Below are positions 10,579 through 20,846 of a DNA stretch of 64,000 nucleotides, in pieces. Where the stretch lies: the NCBI RefSeq assembly GCF_030035675.1, contig NC_084480.1:128848738-128912737 (forward strand), read 5' to 3'. A model generated the notes under the pieces. That model ran no database searches. It had not been told where the DNA came from and saw nothing but the letters and a program-made list of their open reading frames with translations. The position numbers were made by a program, and so were the translations under genes. Origin of the DNA: Rhineura floridana (taxonomy: Eukaryota; Chordata; Lepidosauria; Squamata; Rhineuridae). Within the stretch, counting starts at the first letter, position 1. Each line of letters opens with the position of its first letter.

Positions 10579-11660
10579 TTGCCAGGCTCAGGGCCTGAGA
10601 ATGATTCTGTAACTTTAAGAGAAGAGAAAATTCAGCCAAGTGCAGGTTTTCTTGCAACACTGTAATGGGAAAAACTGCAAGGTGAAGTTCTCCCTTTCCC
10701 CTGCACAACTTTTAAAGATACAGAAGACCTCTTGGTTGCCAGGCCCAGCCTTCCAAGATGGAAAGTGGTGCTGATGTCAAGTTAAGCCGTTCTGAAAAAG
10801 AGCAGGAACAATAAAAAATGTGCCACAACAAGGAAATGTGCCAAAACAAGCACTGAGTGGTTTACAGCCCTTTATATCCCCAAGTGATATGGCTAAGTGC
10901 CCTGGCATAGTCTAACCATCTTAGACTGATCATGGCAATCATAACTATGCTATTTGTTAAGAATGTGCTGTCTTTCAGAATGGCTACAAGTGAGCCCTTA
11001 GCCATTGACACAGAGCTAATGTCAAAGATGTGTCTGTCATTTTCAAAGATAAGATCTGCACAGTATTGGATGTAGACTACAGTTCTTGAACCCACTGATC
11101 AACATAGTCCTGCTGAACATATTTTCATAAGTTGACTAGATCTTTTTGAGGAAAATCTTCCTGGAAATGTGACAGATAAGAATAGTAAATAAATAAGTAA
11201 GGCAGCTTTCACATTGTACTTTATTCTGTTATTCTGAGTATTTCTTACCAGGTTATGTGTGCATTTTATTTGATCTTTCACATGACATAAAAGCTGATTC
11301 CAGAAATCTAATGAAATATAGTGGACGTTTAGCATTCATTTCCATGATAAATGATTTGAGAAATAATCTGTTTGCAAGCCTGGGAACCTAGAAAATCATG
11401 GGAGTTTTGCATTAGCTGCAACCACTCATATGACAGGCATCCCAGCATGCAATGTATTCCCACCCTTTAGGTGTGTGTTGAATTGTTCTTGCCTGATGAA
11501 AATTGTACTAGTATTCTAGCATAGGCACAGATAGCAGCTTCCCCTTCCTCCTCCCCCCGATGTCCAGACACGCCACAATAATAAAGTCAGATGCTAAAGG
11601 GAGAGAGGTTGCATGGGACAAAATCTTAGACCTCCTACACAGTGGGGAACTATAGTGCTA
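10579..11660. other. Stretch without a recognisable gene
   Basis: Positions 10576-10735 begin and end with similar direct motifs (GGTTGCCAGG at about 10578 and 10734) and could be part of an old DNA transposon. The rest is unremarkable. No coding similarity was seen. Confidence 0.45.
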
Positions 11661-11760
11661 ATGTGTATTGATTGATTGATTGATTGATTGCATTCGTATA
11701 CCGCCCCATAGCCGAAGCACTCTGGGCGGTTTACAACAATAACGGGTAAGGGATGAAAAC
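11661..11760 (-). mobile_element. L2-like LINE 3' terminus, antisense
   Basis: An (ATTG)n run is followed by GTATACCGCCCCATAGCCGA AGCACTCTGGGCGGTTTACA, the conserved 3' end of L2-type elements read in reverse. The same end occurs at 46081-46140 and, in plus orientation, at 27749-27794. Confidence 0.7.
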
Positions 11761-11993
11761 AAGACATTGTTTATTGTAGCAATATGAAATACATTTACAC
11801 AAAATGCTGATATATCGGCCAAAAAAACCATGGTTTCTTAATGCAACAGGTACTGCAGTGTGCAAGGAACTTCAGAAATTGGAACAGAAGAGCTACCATT
11901 TTAATCTGCAAAACCGATGCAATAAGTCCCATGTGTAAAAGCAGCCCAAGTAAATAAATGTCTTTAATTGCTATTAGCAAATAGCTCTGCTGA

Positions 11994-11996
11994 GGA

Positions 11997-12092
<96 letters not shown>
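11994..12092. repeat. (GAAA)n microsatellite
   Basis: About 25 nearly perfect tetranucleotide units. Open frames across it on both strands are artefacts of the repeat. Confidence 0.95.
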
Positions 12093-12114
12093 ACCTTATT
12101 CCTCAAGCAGTACA

Positions 12115-12215
12115 TCAGGGGTCACCAACTGTTGTTGGACCAATGTGCACATTTGGAATTTTGAGAAAGTGCCATGGGCACCAATCACAACATGGCTGCC
12201 ATTAAAGGCTAGGAC
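12115..12215 (+). repeat. Dispersed repeat F, copy 1
   Basis: It starts CAGGGGTCACCAACTGTTG and contains ACATTTGGAATTTTGAGAAA and ATCACAACATGGCTGCC. The same blocks appear reversed at 16423-16572. The CAG start suggests a hAT-type element. The far end and target duplication are not clear. Confidence 0.55.
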
Positions 12216-12376
12216 CTTAATTAGCAACAAGCTGCTTCCTGGCTCTGGTATGTTCCTGTGCAGTCCTTCAGCCACTGGGTACAGCTGGGTAATTTTACTC
12301 TGTGGTCTTAGCCCTGCTGTGGCCTTAGCCCATCTGTGTTTGGGGACCCTCCTGCACATTCTGCTGAGTGGAGCCT

Positions 12377-12660
12377 AGCGATGTCAGAAAATTCTGACAA
12401 AAATGGGAGAGGAAATTGCTGATGTTTGCTTATTTGTCCCACATCCAGAACCGAAATCAATCCAGTGAATGCAATCTGTATTCACTCCTGTCGCTTTCAG
12501 TTCACAAAAGGCACATCATTGATTACTTTCCCCACCCGTTTGCAGTGAACTGAATAATGTATTTTTTCTCCAGAAACCAAACCATAGTAGAACGGAAATA
12601 GCTCTGTATGTGATGAATGCTGGGTGGCATGGAAATCAATGCATTCTTACATCCCTAGTG
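12377..12660. repeat. Possible DNA-transposon-derived repeat
   Basis: The left end CTAGCGATGTCAGAAAATTC and right end CATTCTTACATCCCTAG are weakly inverted, with internal symmetric TTCAGTTCACAAAAGGC and GCAGTGAACTGAATAA blocks. No target duplication was established. Confidence 0.35.
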
Positions 12661-13235
12661 GGGCCCTTGATTTCTGCCCTAAAGTTCTGTCCTGGTGGCA
12701 CCACTGTCCTCATGTGTGGCTCCCTTGGCTCAGCTCCTGGCTCCTGCTCTCTCACCTCAATTCAGCCCTAATAAGAGGGTCAGATAAGAAATAGTTGGAG
12801 ACATTCCTGTAGCAGCAGCCCCAGAACATATAGAACCAACCACTTTAGCACATGTGGAAGAAGTAGACAAGCTTTCTCACATTTACCATGAGGGAAGTTG
12901 GTTGTATTCAACCAAAGTTCACTGGATCTATGAATTGTGAAGTCTCACCCATCATCTTTCATTCATGATGACTATGAATGAAAAATGAATGCACTGTGTG
13001 CCTTTCTGCCTGAAGTGGCACTTCCAAAAACATAGTGTGATTCCTAACAAAGAAAATAATGTCTATAGCCAAGATGAATAAAAGCTCAGAAAATTAAAGG
13101 GTGGTGGGTGAAGAAATGCAAACTTTATGCTAGATCCTTCACTCCATCTTGGGGCTTCCATAAGAACTGCAGCCAAATTCTTGCTTTTCCCTTACTAAGC
13201 TGATACCAGGCCGGGTGTACAGGTGATGATTTAGG
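12661..13235. other. Stretch without a recognisable gene
   Basis: Nothing recognisable was seen on either strand. Confidence 0.5.
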
Positions 13236-13351
13236 CAGAGCTTGGAAAAGTTACTTTTTTGAACGACAACTCCCATCAGCCTAATCCAGTGGCCATGCTG
13301 GCTAGGGCTGATGGGAGCTGTAGTTCAAAACAGTAACTTTTCCAAGATGTG
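13236..13351. mobile_element. hAT-like MITE family A, copy 2
   Basis: A 116-bp palindrome starting CAGAGCTTGGAAAAGTTACT and ending CTTTTCCAAGATGTG. The 8-bp flanks GATTTAGG (13228-13235) and GATTCAGG (13352-13359) match at 7 of 8 positions. Confidence 0.9.
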
Positions 13352-14693
13352 GATTCAGGTGGTGCCACCTCTGAGCATGGAGATTTAGGGCTTATCCACA
13401 GGGTGATTTAGTGTGCGTCTGGTGCTACTTGCATCCCCTTGTAATTCTAATGGTTCACATGGCATTGCAGACAAGCAGAAGCTATAATGCAGTTTTCCCC
13501 TTTAAATCCGTATTAACCCAATCTACTGATAATGCGAAAAGGAAAGGAAAAACTGTCACAGCTGTACTGCACTTCTCCGTTTAGGTGCTTTGCTTCTATG
13601 TTTTTTAAGTGGGCGGGTGAATGACTTTCAGCTGTTCCCCTTTCTCCACCCACCTCTCCCATGAATTCCATTTTGTTTCCGGTGGCTTAACCATCGACTT
13701 CCAACTGACTGCTCCTGAACTGCTGCAGCCCTCCTTTCTTTGCCCCCTTTCTCCCCCAGTAAACTTCCTTCCTTCACTCCTTTTAACCAGCGATGGGCTC
13801 CCCACCTGCTAAGTTTTGCACAAATACTCCATTCCTGAATGCTAGACTTTTTGTCAAGGAAACCAAGCTGTGCAAACAATTCAAATGAGAAGGAGGGAGA
13901 GGTTGGAGGGGCAGGGAGGAAGTGATTTGTTACTGGCACTTATTACTACTATCACTGACACTGTGACTGAAGAAAAGCTAGGCAGCACGCTGGCCAACCG
14001 AAAAGCAGCCCCTTTCGTTGCTCTGATGCAATTCCACCTCTAGCCAGGTGTTGGAAAGCCAGCCAGCCTGAGGCGTTTCTTTTTCTTCTTCCCTCCTTGC
14101 CAATAGGGGATTTATCACCTGCTTTTGCAATCTCCCCACCCCACGCCCGGGATTCAAGCAATCTTTCCTTTCCACTTGCAGTTCCATTCATTTAAAAAGA
14201 AAGAAAGCAAAAACAGCTCCACACTGAATTCCTTCCTTCCTTTCTTCCTTCCTTCCTTCCTTCCTTCCTACCTTCCTACCTACCTACTTTGGCGTGATTA
14301 GAACTCTTTCCACCCAAACTCCCTTGGGCTTTGCAAAAGTGGAGCTGAACTACCCTGTGACTTTCCTGCACAGCAGCGCCAATCTGCAGGAAGGAAGCAA
14401 ATGCTGGGCTGCAAAGCATGTGGCAGTGGCAGCAATGCCCTGGTGTGATATCCACCAGTTACTGGCGATGTGACAGGAGGCACAGTCACACAAACACACA
14501 CAACCTGTCTCCAACTAACTAAAAAAAAAAGGAAGAAAGCGTTTTACTAGGAATATGTCAGGAAAGGAAACTCACAGACAGAAGGAGTAGGGAACGTTCA
14601 GTACAGCATCATCTGGAAGGTACTGGGTTAGGGAAGGCTAGTCTAAATTTTGGTGGTGTCTGAAGGGATACTGGAAACAAAAAATGGTCAGCA
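13352..14693. other. Stretch without a recognisable gene; (TTCC)n at 14229-14286
   Basis: No conserved coding sequence. A (TTCC)n run passes into (TACC)n at 14229-14286. The open frames around 13605-14191 show no domain I recognise and lie in both strands at once. Confidence 0.5.
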
Positions 14694-14809
14694 TCCAAAG
14701 AACCACAATGGAAGAGGAAAAAAACCCCAAATGCTGAGAGAAAATTTCCTAAGAAATAAATTTTCTCTCAGCATTTTGGGATTTTTCTCTCTTTCCTTGT
14801 GGTGTTTGG
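14694..14809. repeat. Hairpin-forming inverted repeat
   Basis: The left arm CCAAAGAACCACAATGG...AATGCTGAGAGAAAATTT is mirrored by AAATTTTCTCTCAGCATTTT...CCTTGTGGTGTTTGG. The arms are about 53 bases each, with a spacer of about 10 bases. It may be a small DNA transposon, but no target duplication is visible. Confidence 0.75.
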
Positions 14810-14945
14810 AAGGAGCCTTTCTAATTGGCTGGGACTAAGGCAAAATGTGCCAGATTGTTTATTAGAAAAAAGGGTGGGTCTGATTCACTCACCCACAAGT
14901 CATTTAGTACATTCTATCTAACTCCTGGGCAAAGGATATGGAGGC

Positions 14946-15082
14946 CAGTGATAGAGAACCTGTAGCTCTCCAGACGTTTTGGACTATAACTCCTATCATC
15001 CCTGACCATTGGCCATGCTGGCTGAGGCTGTTGGGAGTTGACATTAATTAATATCTGAAGGACCACAGATTTCTTATCTCTG
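14946..15082. mobile_element. Palindromic MITE, family C/D (degenerate)
   Basis: It starts CAGTGATAGAGAACCTGTAG CTCTCCAGA and has the shared ACTATAACTCCTATCATCCC core, the CCATTGGCCATGCTGGCTGA centre and a decayed right arm ending TTATCTCTG. There is no clear target duplication. Confidence 0.6.
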
Positions 15083-15260
15083 GTGTAGGGATTTGGCTAA
15101 CTTTCTCTTCAGTTTGGTACTGCTTATGCCACCCCACTCCCCACACGCATATCCACAGGGCCAGGCTGCAGAAATCACCACGCAATATGTTTATTTCTAG
15201 AATTCAACTGCAAAGCAAGTAGGATGCTAGTGACATGTGAATCTCCTCAACTCAGTTCTT

Positions 15261-15570
15261 GGCCCCATTTGCACTATACATTTAAAGGAGTATTATATCT
15301 GGGAGAATCTCGGGAGCTGTTGCTTGTGAAGGGTGCTGAGAGTTGTTCGGAGTCCTCTATTCTCTTCACAGAACTTCAATTCCCAGAGTTCTCTAGGAAA
15401 GGAATTGATTGTTAAACCACTGTGGGAATGGTAGCTGTGTGAGTGGAATAGGGGTGTACAAACAACCCTCAGAACCCTTAACAAACCACAGATTCCAGGA
15501 TTCCTTGGGGAAAACCGTGACTGTTTAAAATGGTATGATACTGTTTTAATTGTATAGTACAGATGGGGCC
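15261..15570. mobile_element. MITE family E, copy 2
   Basis: Its terminal inverted repeats GGCCCCATTTGCACTATACA and GTATAGTACAGATGGGGCC extend inward as TTTAAAGGAGTATTAT and ATGATACTGTTTTAA. It has a possible 3-bp duplication, CTT (15258-15260 and 15571-15573). The internal arrangement matches 10284-10578. Confidence 0.75.
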
Positions 15571-16422
15571 CTTATTTGGGTTGCAGAAAATAAAATATTT
15601 TTTTGAAACTTCTACAACTTTTTGTACATGCATATACTTGGACTGTCGCTTTGGAACTATAGGCTGTGGCAGAATGGCAGAATGGAAGTGGAGTTAAAGG
15701 GGAATTCTTCTCTAGCTCAGATTAACGTCCAAGTTGGAGAAAAATGCAGGCTTCTTAACCCTCCCCTTTCTTGAGGTAAGCTTTACAAGTGCCCAAGACT
15801 CTTATCTCAGACTAGTAATGAGTTTTGGTGACATCAGTATAGGATGCCATTGTGCATACCTTTGTGCTCCCAACCTCCATCCCCCAGTAAGAGATATATG
15901 TAGGGCTAGACCCTGGCTACTAGTGTCTGATGAGAAGCAAGGACTTCATTAAATGTTTCAAAATGTTTTGCACATATAGATTTTATTTAAAATCTTGCTT
16001 TATAAATCCTGAATCCTCAAGGATAGGACTCCTTACAACTCTTGCTTCTTAGACCAGGAGACAGAATGTGGCACCTGTAGTTGTCAGCATGCCCACCAAT
16101 ACCTCCTGTGACATCTGCAAAACATCTGAGTAAATATCACCTAAAAAAAACCCACAATGCACAACAGACTGTTTGCTCTTCCTGCTCAGTTTTGGTTTGC
16201 CATGTCTCAGTTTCTTCTACATTGAACATAGCCCCTGAAACAGCTCTACATTTCGTTGGATACCAGGATTGGAAACACATTGTCCTGCCCATTCCAAAAA
16301 GAGGAGAGGCACAAAGAGCAGATACAGACGCCTTTTTTCCATTGACAGGGTATCTGATGGGGAGTGGGGTCGTGCCTGCACCATTATGTGGTCCTCTCCC
16401 TCTCTCTCTCTTTTAGATGTTG
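15571..16422. other. Stretch without a recognisable gene
   Basis: No domain or repeat could be named. The open frames at 16081-16416 and 16269-16613 overlap in different frames and run into repeat F, so neither is supported as a gene. Confidence 0.45.
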
Positions 16423-16572
16423 CAGCCATTTTGTGTTATGCCACTCCCACATTCCAGCCATCTTGTGTTACGTCACACAACCCATCACAGCCATTTTGTG
16501 ATTGTGGTCTACAACACTTTCTCAAAATTCCAAATGTACCCACTGGCCCACAAAGGTTGGTGATCCCTCCTA
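16423..16572 (-). repeat. Dispersed repeat F, copy 2, antisense
   Basis: It reads CAGCCATTTTGTG three times with small variations, then ACTTTCTCAAAATTCCAAAT and GGTTGGTGATCCCTCC, the reverse of the 12115 copy. It is non-coding. Confidence 0.6.
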
Positions 16573-19500
16573 GACCATTCCACCACTTACTCCCTGGGTA
16601 TAAACCATGTTAGTACATAATAGTAAATTTCATAGTGTAGGCAAACAAAGTTTTCTCCTACATTTATAGATGCAAGCTTTTTGGGGAAACCATATTTCAG
16701 CCTTGGAAGCACATTGCTTCAAAGATTTTGAAAAACAAACAAAACACCTAGCTTCCCTAGATTCTAGATTCCCTAAAGGTTCGTTGAGAGGAATCTCATC
16801 ACTAGTCAAACAAGTTGAGAATTTGGAGTTAACCTTGAACAACTTGCAAGAGACAGTGGCATGAATAAGGAAGAGAGGGAGGAAGGCACGGGTTACTTTT
16901 TAAAACTAGTTTAAACTCTTTTAGCTATATGTGTGTATGGTTTTAATATTGGAAATAGTTTAAAAAAATGGCGGGGTATAAATAAAGACAATAATAACAA
17001 TGACAATAATACTTTCTGGAAGGGCAAAATATTTCTCTGGATTCATCATGTAATAAATCAGTTTTCCTCTTTCATCTGTGACTTGCTCTCTCTTCCTGTG
17101 GAGTAACCAAGAAAGAAAGAGCTGCAGGAGCATAGCCCATTCATCTGTGTTTTAGCAGTCCACTCACAGGTTAGTGTTCACTACACAGTCAGCACTGAAT
17201 CATTCCTATGAAATGAACTAGCATTTCATAAGCATTTGTATCAGTAAGCCACACTGCGCTTCTAAAGCTTAGTGTTGGAAACAACACTTTCAAGTTTCAT
17301 CCCTCAGGGCCTCCCCTATCATGAGGCAGAGGGAGGCGGCCACCTCAGTTGGCAGCTTTGGGGCACTATTAAAGGATGGCAATTGTCAGTTGTTGCTTAT
17401 TATAGTCTACCACACTGCCAAAGTTCAGCATGTGTTTCAGTTTCTCATATCAAAATCAATGGGACTTAAAAGTGTCTAAGAATGCATACAAATGTAATAC
17501 TGAGAATGGAAGAGGCAGCTCCACTGCTTTGGAAACAAGCCAGTCTGAGGCTGCACTTTTACAAACCAATTGTTTCCAGCATGGTGGAGTTTGGATGGAG
17601 AAGATCTCCCTGTGGAAGGTACCTGTTGGTTGGCTTCTGTGATGTCACAAACCAATGTCAATCCCTCCTCAAACCCACCTACTTATTGTTTGAATAACAG
17701 TAGACAGAAGCTGGAAGGAACTAGGAAGAAACATCTAAGCATGGAGTTTTCCTCCAGCCCATAATAATGAGAGGTTCAATTTCTTAACCCTATAAAGGAT
17801 AAATTGCTAGCATATCAACATTCAATTTGCTGCTATGTAGCTACCAACTGTAACCAGGCATAAAAGGCAGACATTTAGAATTCTGAGCCCAGGAATTTAT
17901 TTTGCATACAAGAACTGAACTGAACCCACTGAGGTCAGCTAGTAGATCCCAATCTACCTTCTACCAACAGCTGATGTGCATGCATTTAAGTATACAACCT
18001 GGCAATCTTCACACTGGTGAGGCCCTTTTTGATAACTTATTCGTTTACTTACTTAACAAGATGTATATACCGCTTAATTTTAAAGAACCCTATAAGTGGT
18101 TTACATAAAATAATGTAAAGTCTACATAAGAAAATTCCAGTAAAATCAACCATCTTCAAAAATGAGTAGATATAATAAAGTTATCAAAATATGGATAAAA
18201 TCAACAGTTTTACAAACAAATACACATAATAAAATTATATGTCTGAGTAGGCTTGCCTAAACAAAAACATTATTAGCAAGCACCTGCCTAGTATTAATAG
18301 GCAGGGAGTTCCAGGGAATTGTTATATTCAGTACCTAAACTGTTCTAAGTGCTGAACAGACAATAAAAGGTAGTCCTTGCCTACAGGGTCACAACCTAAT
18401 AGACAATGACACAAAGGGGAAAGGAATGGGGAGGAAAAAGAAAAGCAAGCCCTGGAGCAGCTGCATGGTCACTGGCCAACGGAAGTCACCAGACTGCTCT
18501 CTCCCTTGCCGTGATGTGCAGCCTCCCAGTGGCTTTTGGTCTCCTGGCCAGTGAAGAGATCAGAGTGTGCTTCCCTTCTGCTCTGCTGATTTCACTTCCA
18601 GTCTCCTGGTCCAATGGGTCAGGAAAGGTTTTGGGCAGTAGCTTTGCCTGTCAAATTAGAAATTCACATCCAGCCTTATTTAGACTTATTAGGATATATC
18701 CAAAGGAAAAGGGATTCGAGACAGATAGCATAAAAGAAAGCAAAATGGTTTATCTAATCTTGTCTAGTGGTGTAACATGTTGTCAATGTCTGTCCTGACA
18801 TGTGTTTGTTAAAGAAAGGGCTGTTTCCATTCTGCTGTTGTTCGCTTCCAGCGTCACACACCATAATTCATTCCTCTTTCCTTTCTCTCTTTTTGTAAAG
18901 GACAGGTATTTATGCAATTTGTTTCTTCCAATACATATAAACACTTCATTTGGGAAAAAGTTGTTCCAAGTGGTTAGGAAAGCATCAAAAACATTCCTAC
19001 CTTCTCCAAGCTCTGTGTCCTTCTCTTACCTAGTTGGAATCCTTACCCTATTTACCTGGGAATAAGCCCCATTGAATTCAAGAAGACTTACTTCTAAATA
19101 GGGATGTAGTTTGCTTGTTGGTGCCAGTTAGGTTTCATTTTGCCAGACTGGCAGGCAGTTACATTTCAGGTTTGTTTGTTTTCCGCTGTCTTCTGCTCTT
19201 ATATAGGTTTGATTCCCCCCCCCCCAAAAATAATAATGTTAGGTTTAATGTTCTATTCATTCATTCAATTTGTTAGGCGCTTTTCTCACTGAATTGATTT
19301 AAAGTGTCTTACATAAAAAAGGGATAAAAACACATTGTCAATAAAATCGAAAACTCATAAATGCATGCGGAAATGTAGCTTTCATCTCAAGTTAAAAATA
19401 GGTATAAGGCACAGGAACCTGCATATTCAGACCTCATATAAACCAGGCGCAGGGTCGGGGATTACCTCAGGAAGCGGCGGGCAGGGAGGACTCTGAACTC

Positions 19501-19740
19501 CCTCCACTCCAGCTTTCTCTTTCTCCTCCTGCCGTTCACTTCAGAAGTTGAAGCAAACTTCCATGGGGTGGGCAAAGCCCGAGATCTGAAGGGAGGGAGA
19601 AGAATTCGGGTCGACCCTCTGCCCTAAAAAAGTTTTTTTTTAATTTGGGGGGGCTGCTGAGGGGGCAAAGGACCTGGAGAGGGTGGCGGTCTCCCAAGCA
19701 GGACTGAGAGAGGGAAGGAAAGCCTAATGGGGCTATTACC
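16573..19740. other. Stretch without a recognisable gene; several LINE tails
   Basis: A LINE-like terminus (GGCGGGGTATAAATAAAGAC) lies near 16970-16990. Antisense LINE or SINE 3' sequence lies at about 18030-18330 (TTAACAAGATGTATATACCG) and at 19250-19345. Positions 19038-19090 carry a piece of the palindromic repeat described at 31262. The segment 19440-19740 is GC- and CpG-richer than its surroundings and directly precedes the PB1 retrocopy. It could be 5' untranslated sequence carried with it, but this is inference. Confidence 0.45.
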
Positions 19741-19878
19741 TTGGAAGAAAAAGCATGGAAACTTTGCCTGCTCATTTATTACAATTCTCCATCTCTCCTG
19801 AATGATTTGGGAGACAAGTCTATACATTCAGAACATATATTTCACTTTGACTGCTGGATTAGTACTGTGCCCAGCAGA

Positions 19879-20274
19879 ATGGGATCAAAAATAAATATGA
19901 AGAGAGACTTCATCAGAGTCAAAACTCATTATAATGAGGATATCCTTATAACAAATCTGGGTGCATCCATCAGCTATGGTGAACTTTGTGATGAAGTGAG
20001 AGAGATGTGCAATTTACAACAGGAACAACCAATTACCCTTAAGTGGATTGATAATGAAGGCGATCCTTGTACCATTTCATCTCAGATGGAACTGGAAGAA
20101 GCATTCCGCTTGTACTGTCAGCATAGAGAAGAAGGGCTTATTATTCATGTTTTCCCCAGCATTCCAGAAAAACCAGGCATGCCATGTCCAGGAGAAGACC
20201 AATCCTATCGACCTCAGGGGGATGGTATCAACTACTTTGGGAAAACCATGACATCCGCCATGCCCCCTCCATGA
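19879..20274 (+). pseudogene. PRKCZ: Intronless PRKCZ-derived PB1-domain retrocopy, open frame
   Basis: The 131-codon frame from the first in-frame ATG reads through without a stop. Residues 8-104 match the PB1 domain of atypical [21 protein letters not shown], then [10 protein letters not shown], then [24 protein letters not shown], then [20 protein letters not shown]. The [10 protein letters not shown] and [12 protein letters not shown] wording fits PKC zeta better than iota. PB1 of aPKC binds PAR6 and p62. Both binding faces look kept: the early basic K in RVK and the acidic D-x-E-GD...E OPCA segment. In the known genes, introns interrupt this stretch. Here it is continuous, so it derives from a spliced mRNA. 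The ancestral start is probably GTG at 19870 (VPSRMG against MPSRTG), so a downstream ATG would be needed. After GEDQS the similarity fades, with a weak exon-4-like trace (RWYQLLWEN) in another frame. The kinase domain is absent. Expression is unknown. Confidence 0.85.
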
Positions 20275-20464
20275 TGAGCTTCTGCCGGACCTTGAAAACC
20301 TGGCTCTTCAGGCAGGCTTTTGGGGCAAGTTAGGTTTTAGTGTTGTTGGAATGTTAAGGTTTTAATGTGAATTATATGTTTTTATGTTGTACGTCGCCCA
20401 GAGTGGCTGGTAAACCAGCCAGATGGGCGACTAATAAATTTAATAAATAAATAAATAAATTTTG
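20259..20464 (+). mobile_element. L2-like LINE 3' end fused to the PRKCZ retrocopy
   Basis: In the frame starting at 20259, the translation gives [20 protein letters not shown] followed by a stop, the usual C-terminus of an L2-type LINE ORF2. Then come GTCGCCCAGAGTGGCTGGTA, CCAGATGGGCGACTAATAAA and an (AAAT)n tail to 20460. The LINE sequence begins right where the PRKCZ-like sequence ends. This is expected if reverse transcription started on LINE RNA and switched to PRKCZ mRNA. Confidence 0.8.
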
Positions 20465-20709
20465 TCTGTGTTCTCCACATTGTAGTTTCTAGGAGAAAGG
20501 GATATATAAAGAACTTTCTCCTGGTGAAAGGCTGTAGATTCACCAAAACCCAACTCCTTCCCCTCCCTTCCCTTCCCCTTAGCTTTCCAACAGAACCTCG
20601 TCCACTACCTACTAGCAAAGTGATTCAGAAGCAAAAACACACACACAACTATGGAACTTTCAAAAAATGTGTGCTGCCATGTCCTGTGCTTCAGACTATG
20701 GTCCTACAG

Positions 20710-20846
20710 CAGCTGCTGGGAACCTTCGGCCCTCCAGATGTTGCTGAATTACAACTTCCATCATCCCTGGCCATTGGCCATGCTTGCTAGGCTGATGGGA
20801 GCTATGTTTCAACAATATCTAGAGGGCCAAAGATTCCCCACTCCTG
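20710..20846. mobile_element. Palindromic hAT-like MITE, family D, copy 1
   Basis: The termini are CAGCTGCTGGGAACCTTCGG and AAAGATTCCCCACTCCTG. The arms contain CCCTCCAGATGTTGCTGAAT and TTTCAACAATATCTAGAGGG. The flanks are too diverged to show a target duplication with confidence. Confidence 0.7.

Noticed and set aside
11968-12378. 136-codon frame with long KERK repeats
   Set aside because: It reads through the (GAAA)n microsatellite, and the flanking parts are repeat F and non-coding sequence.
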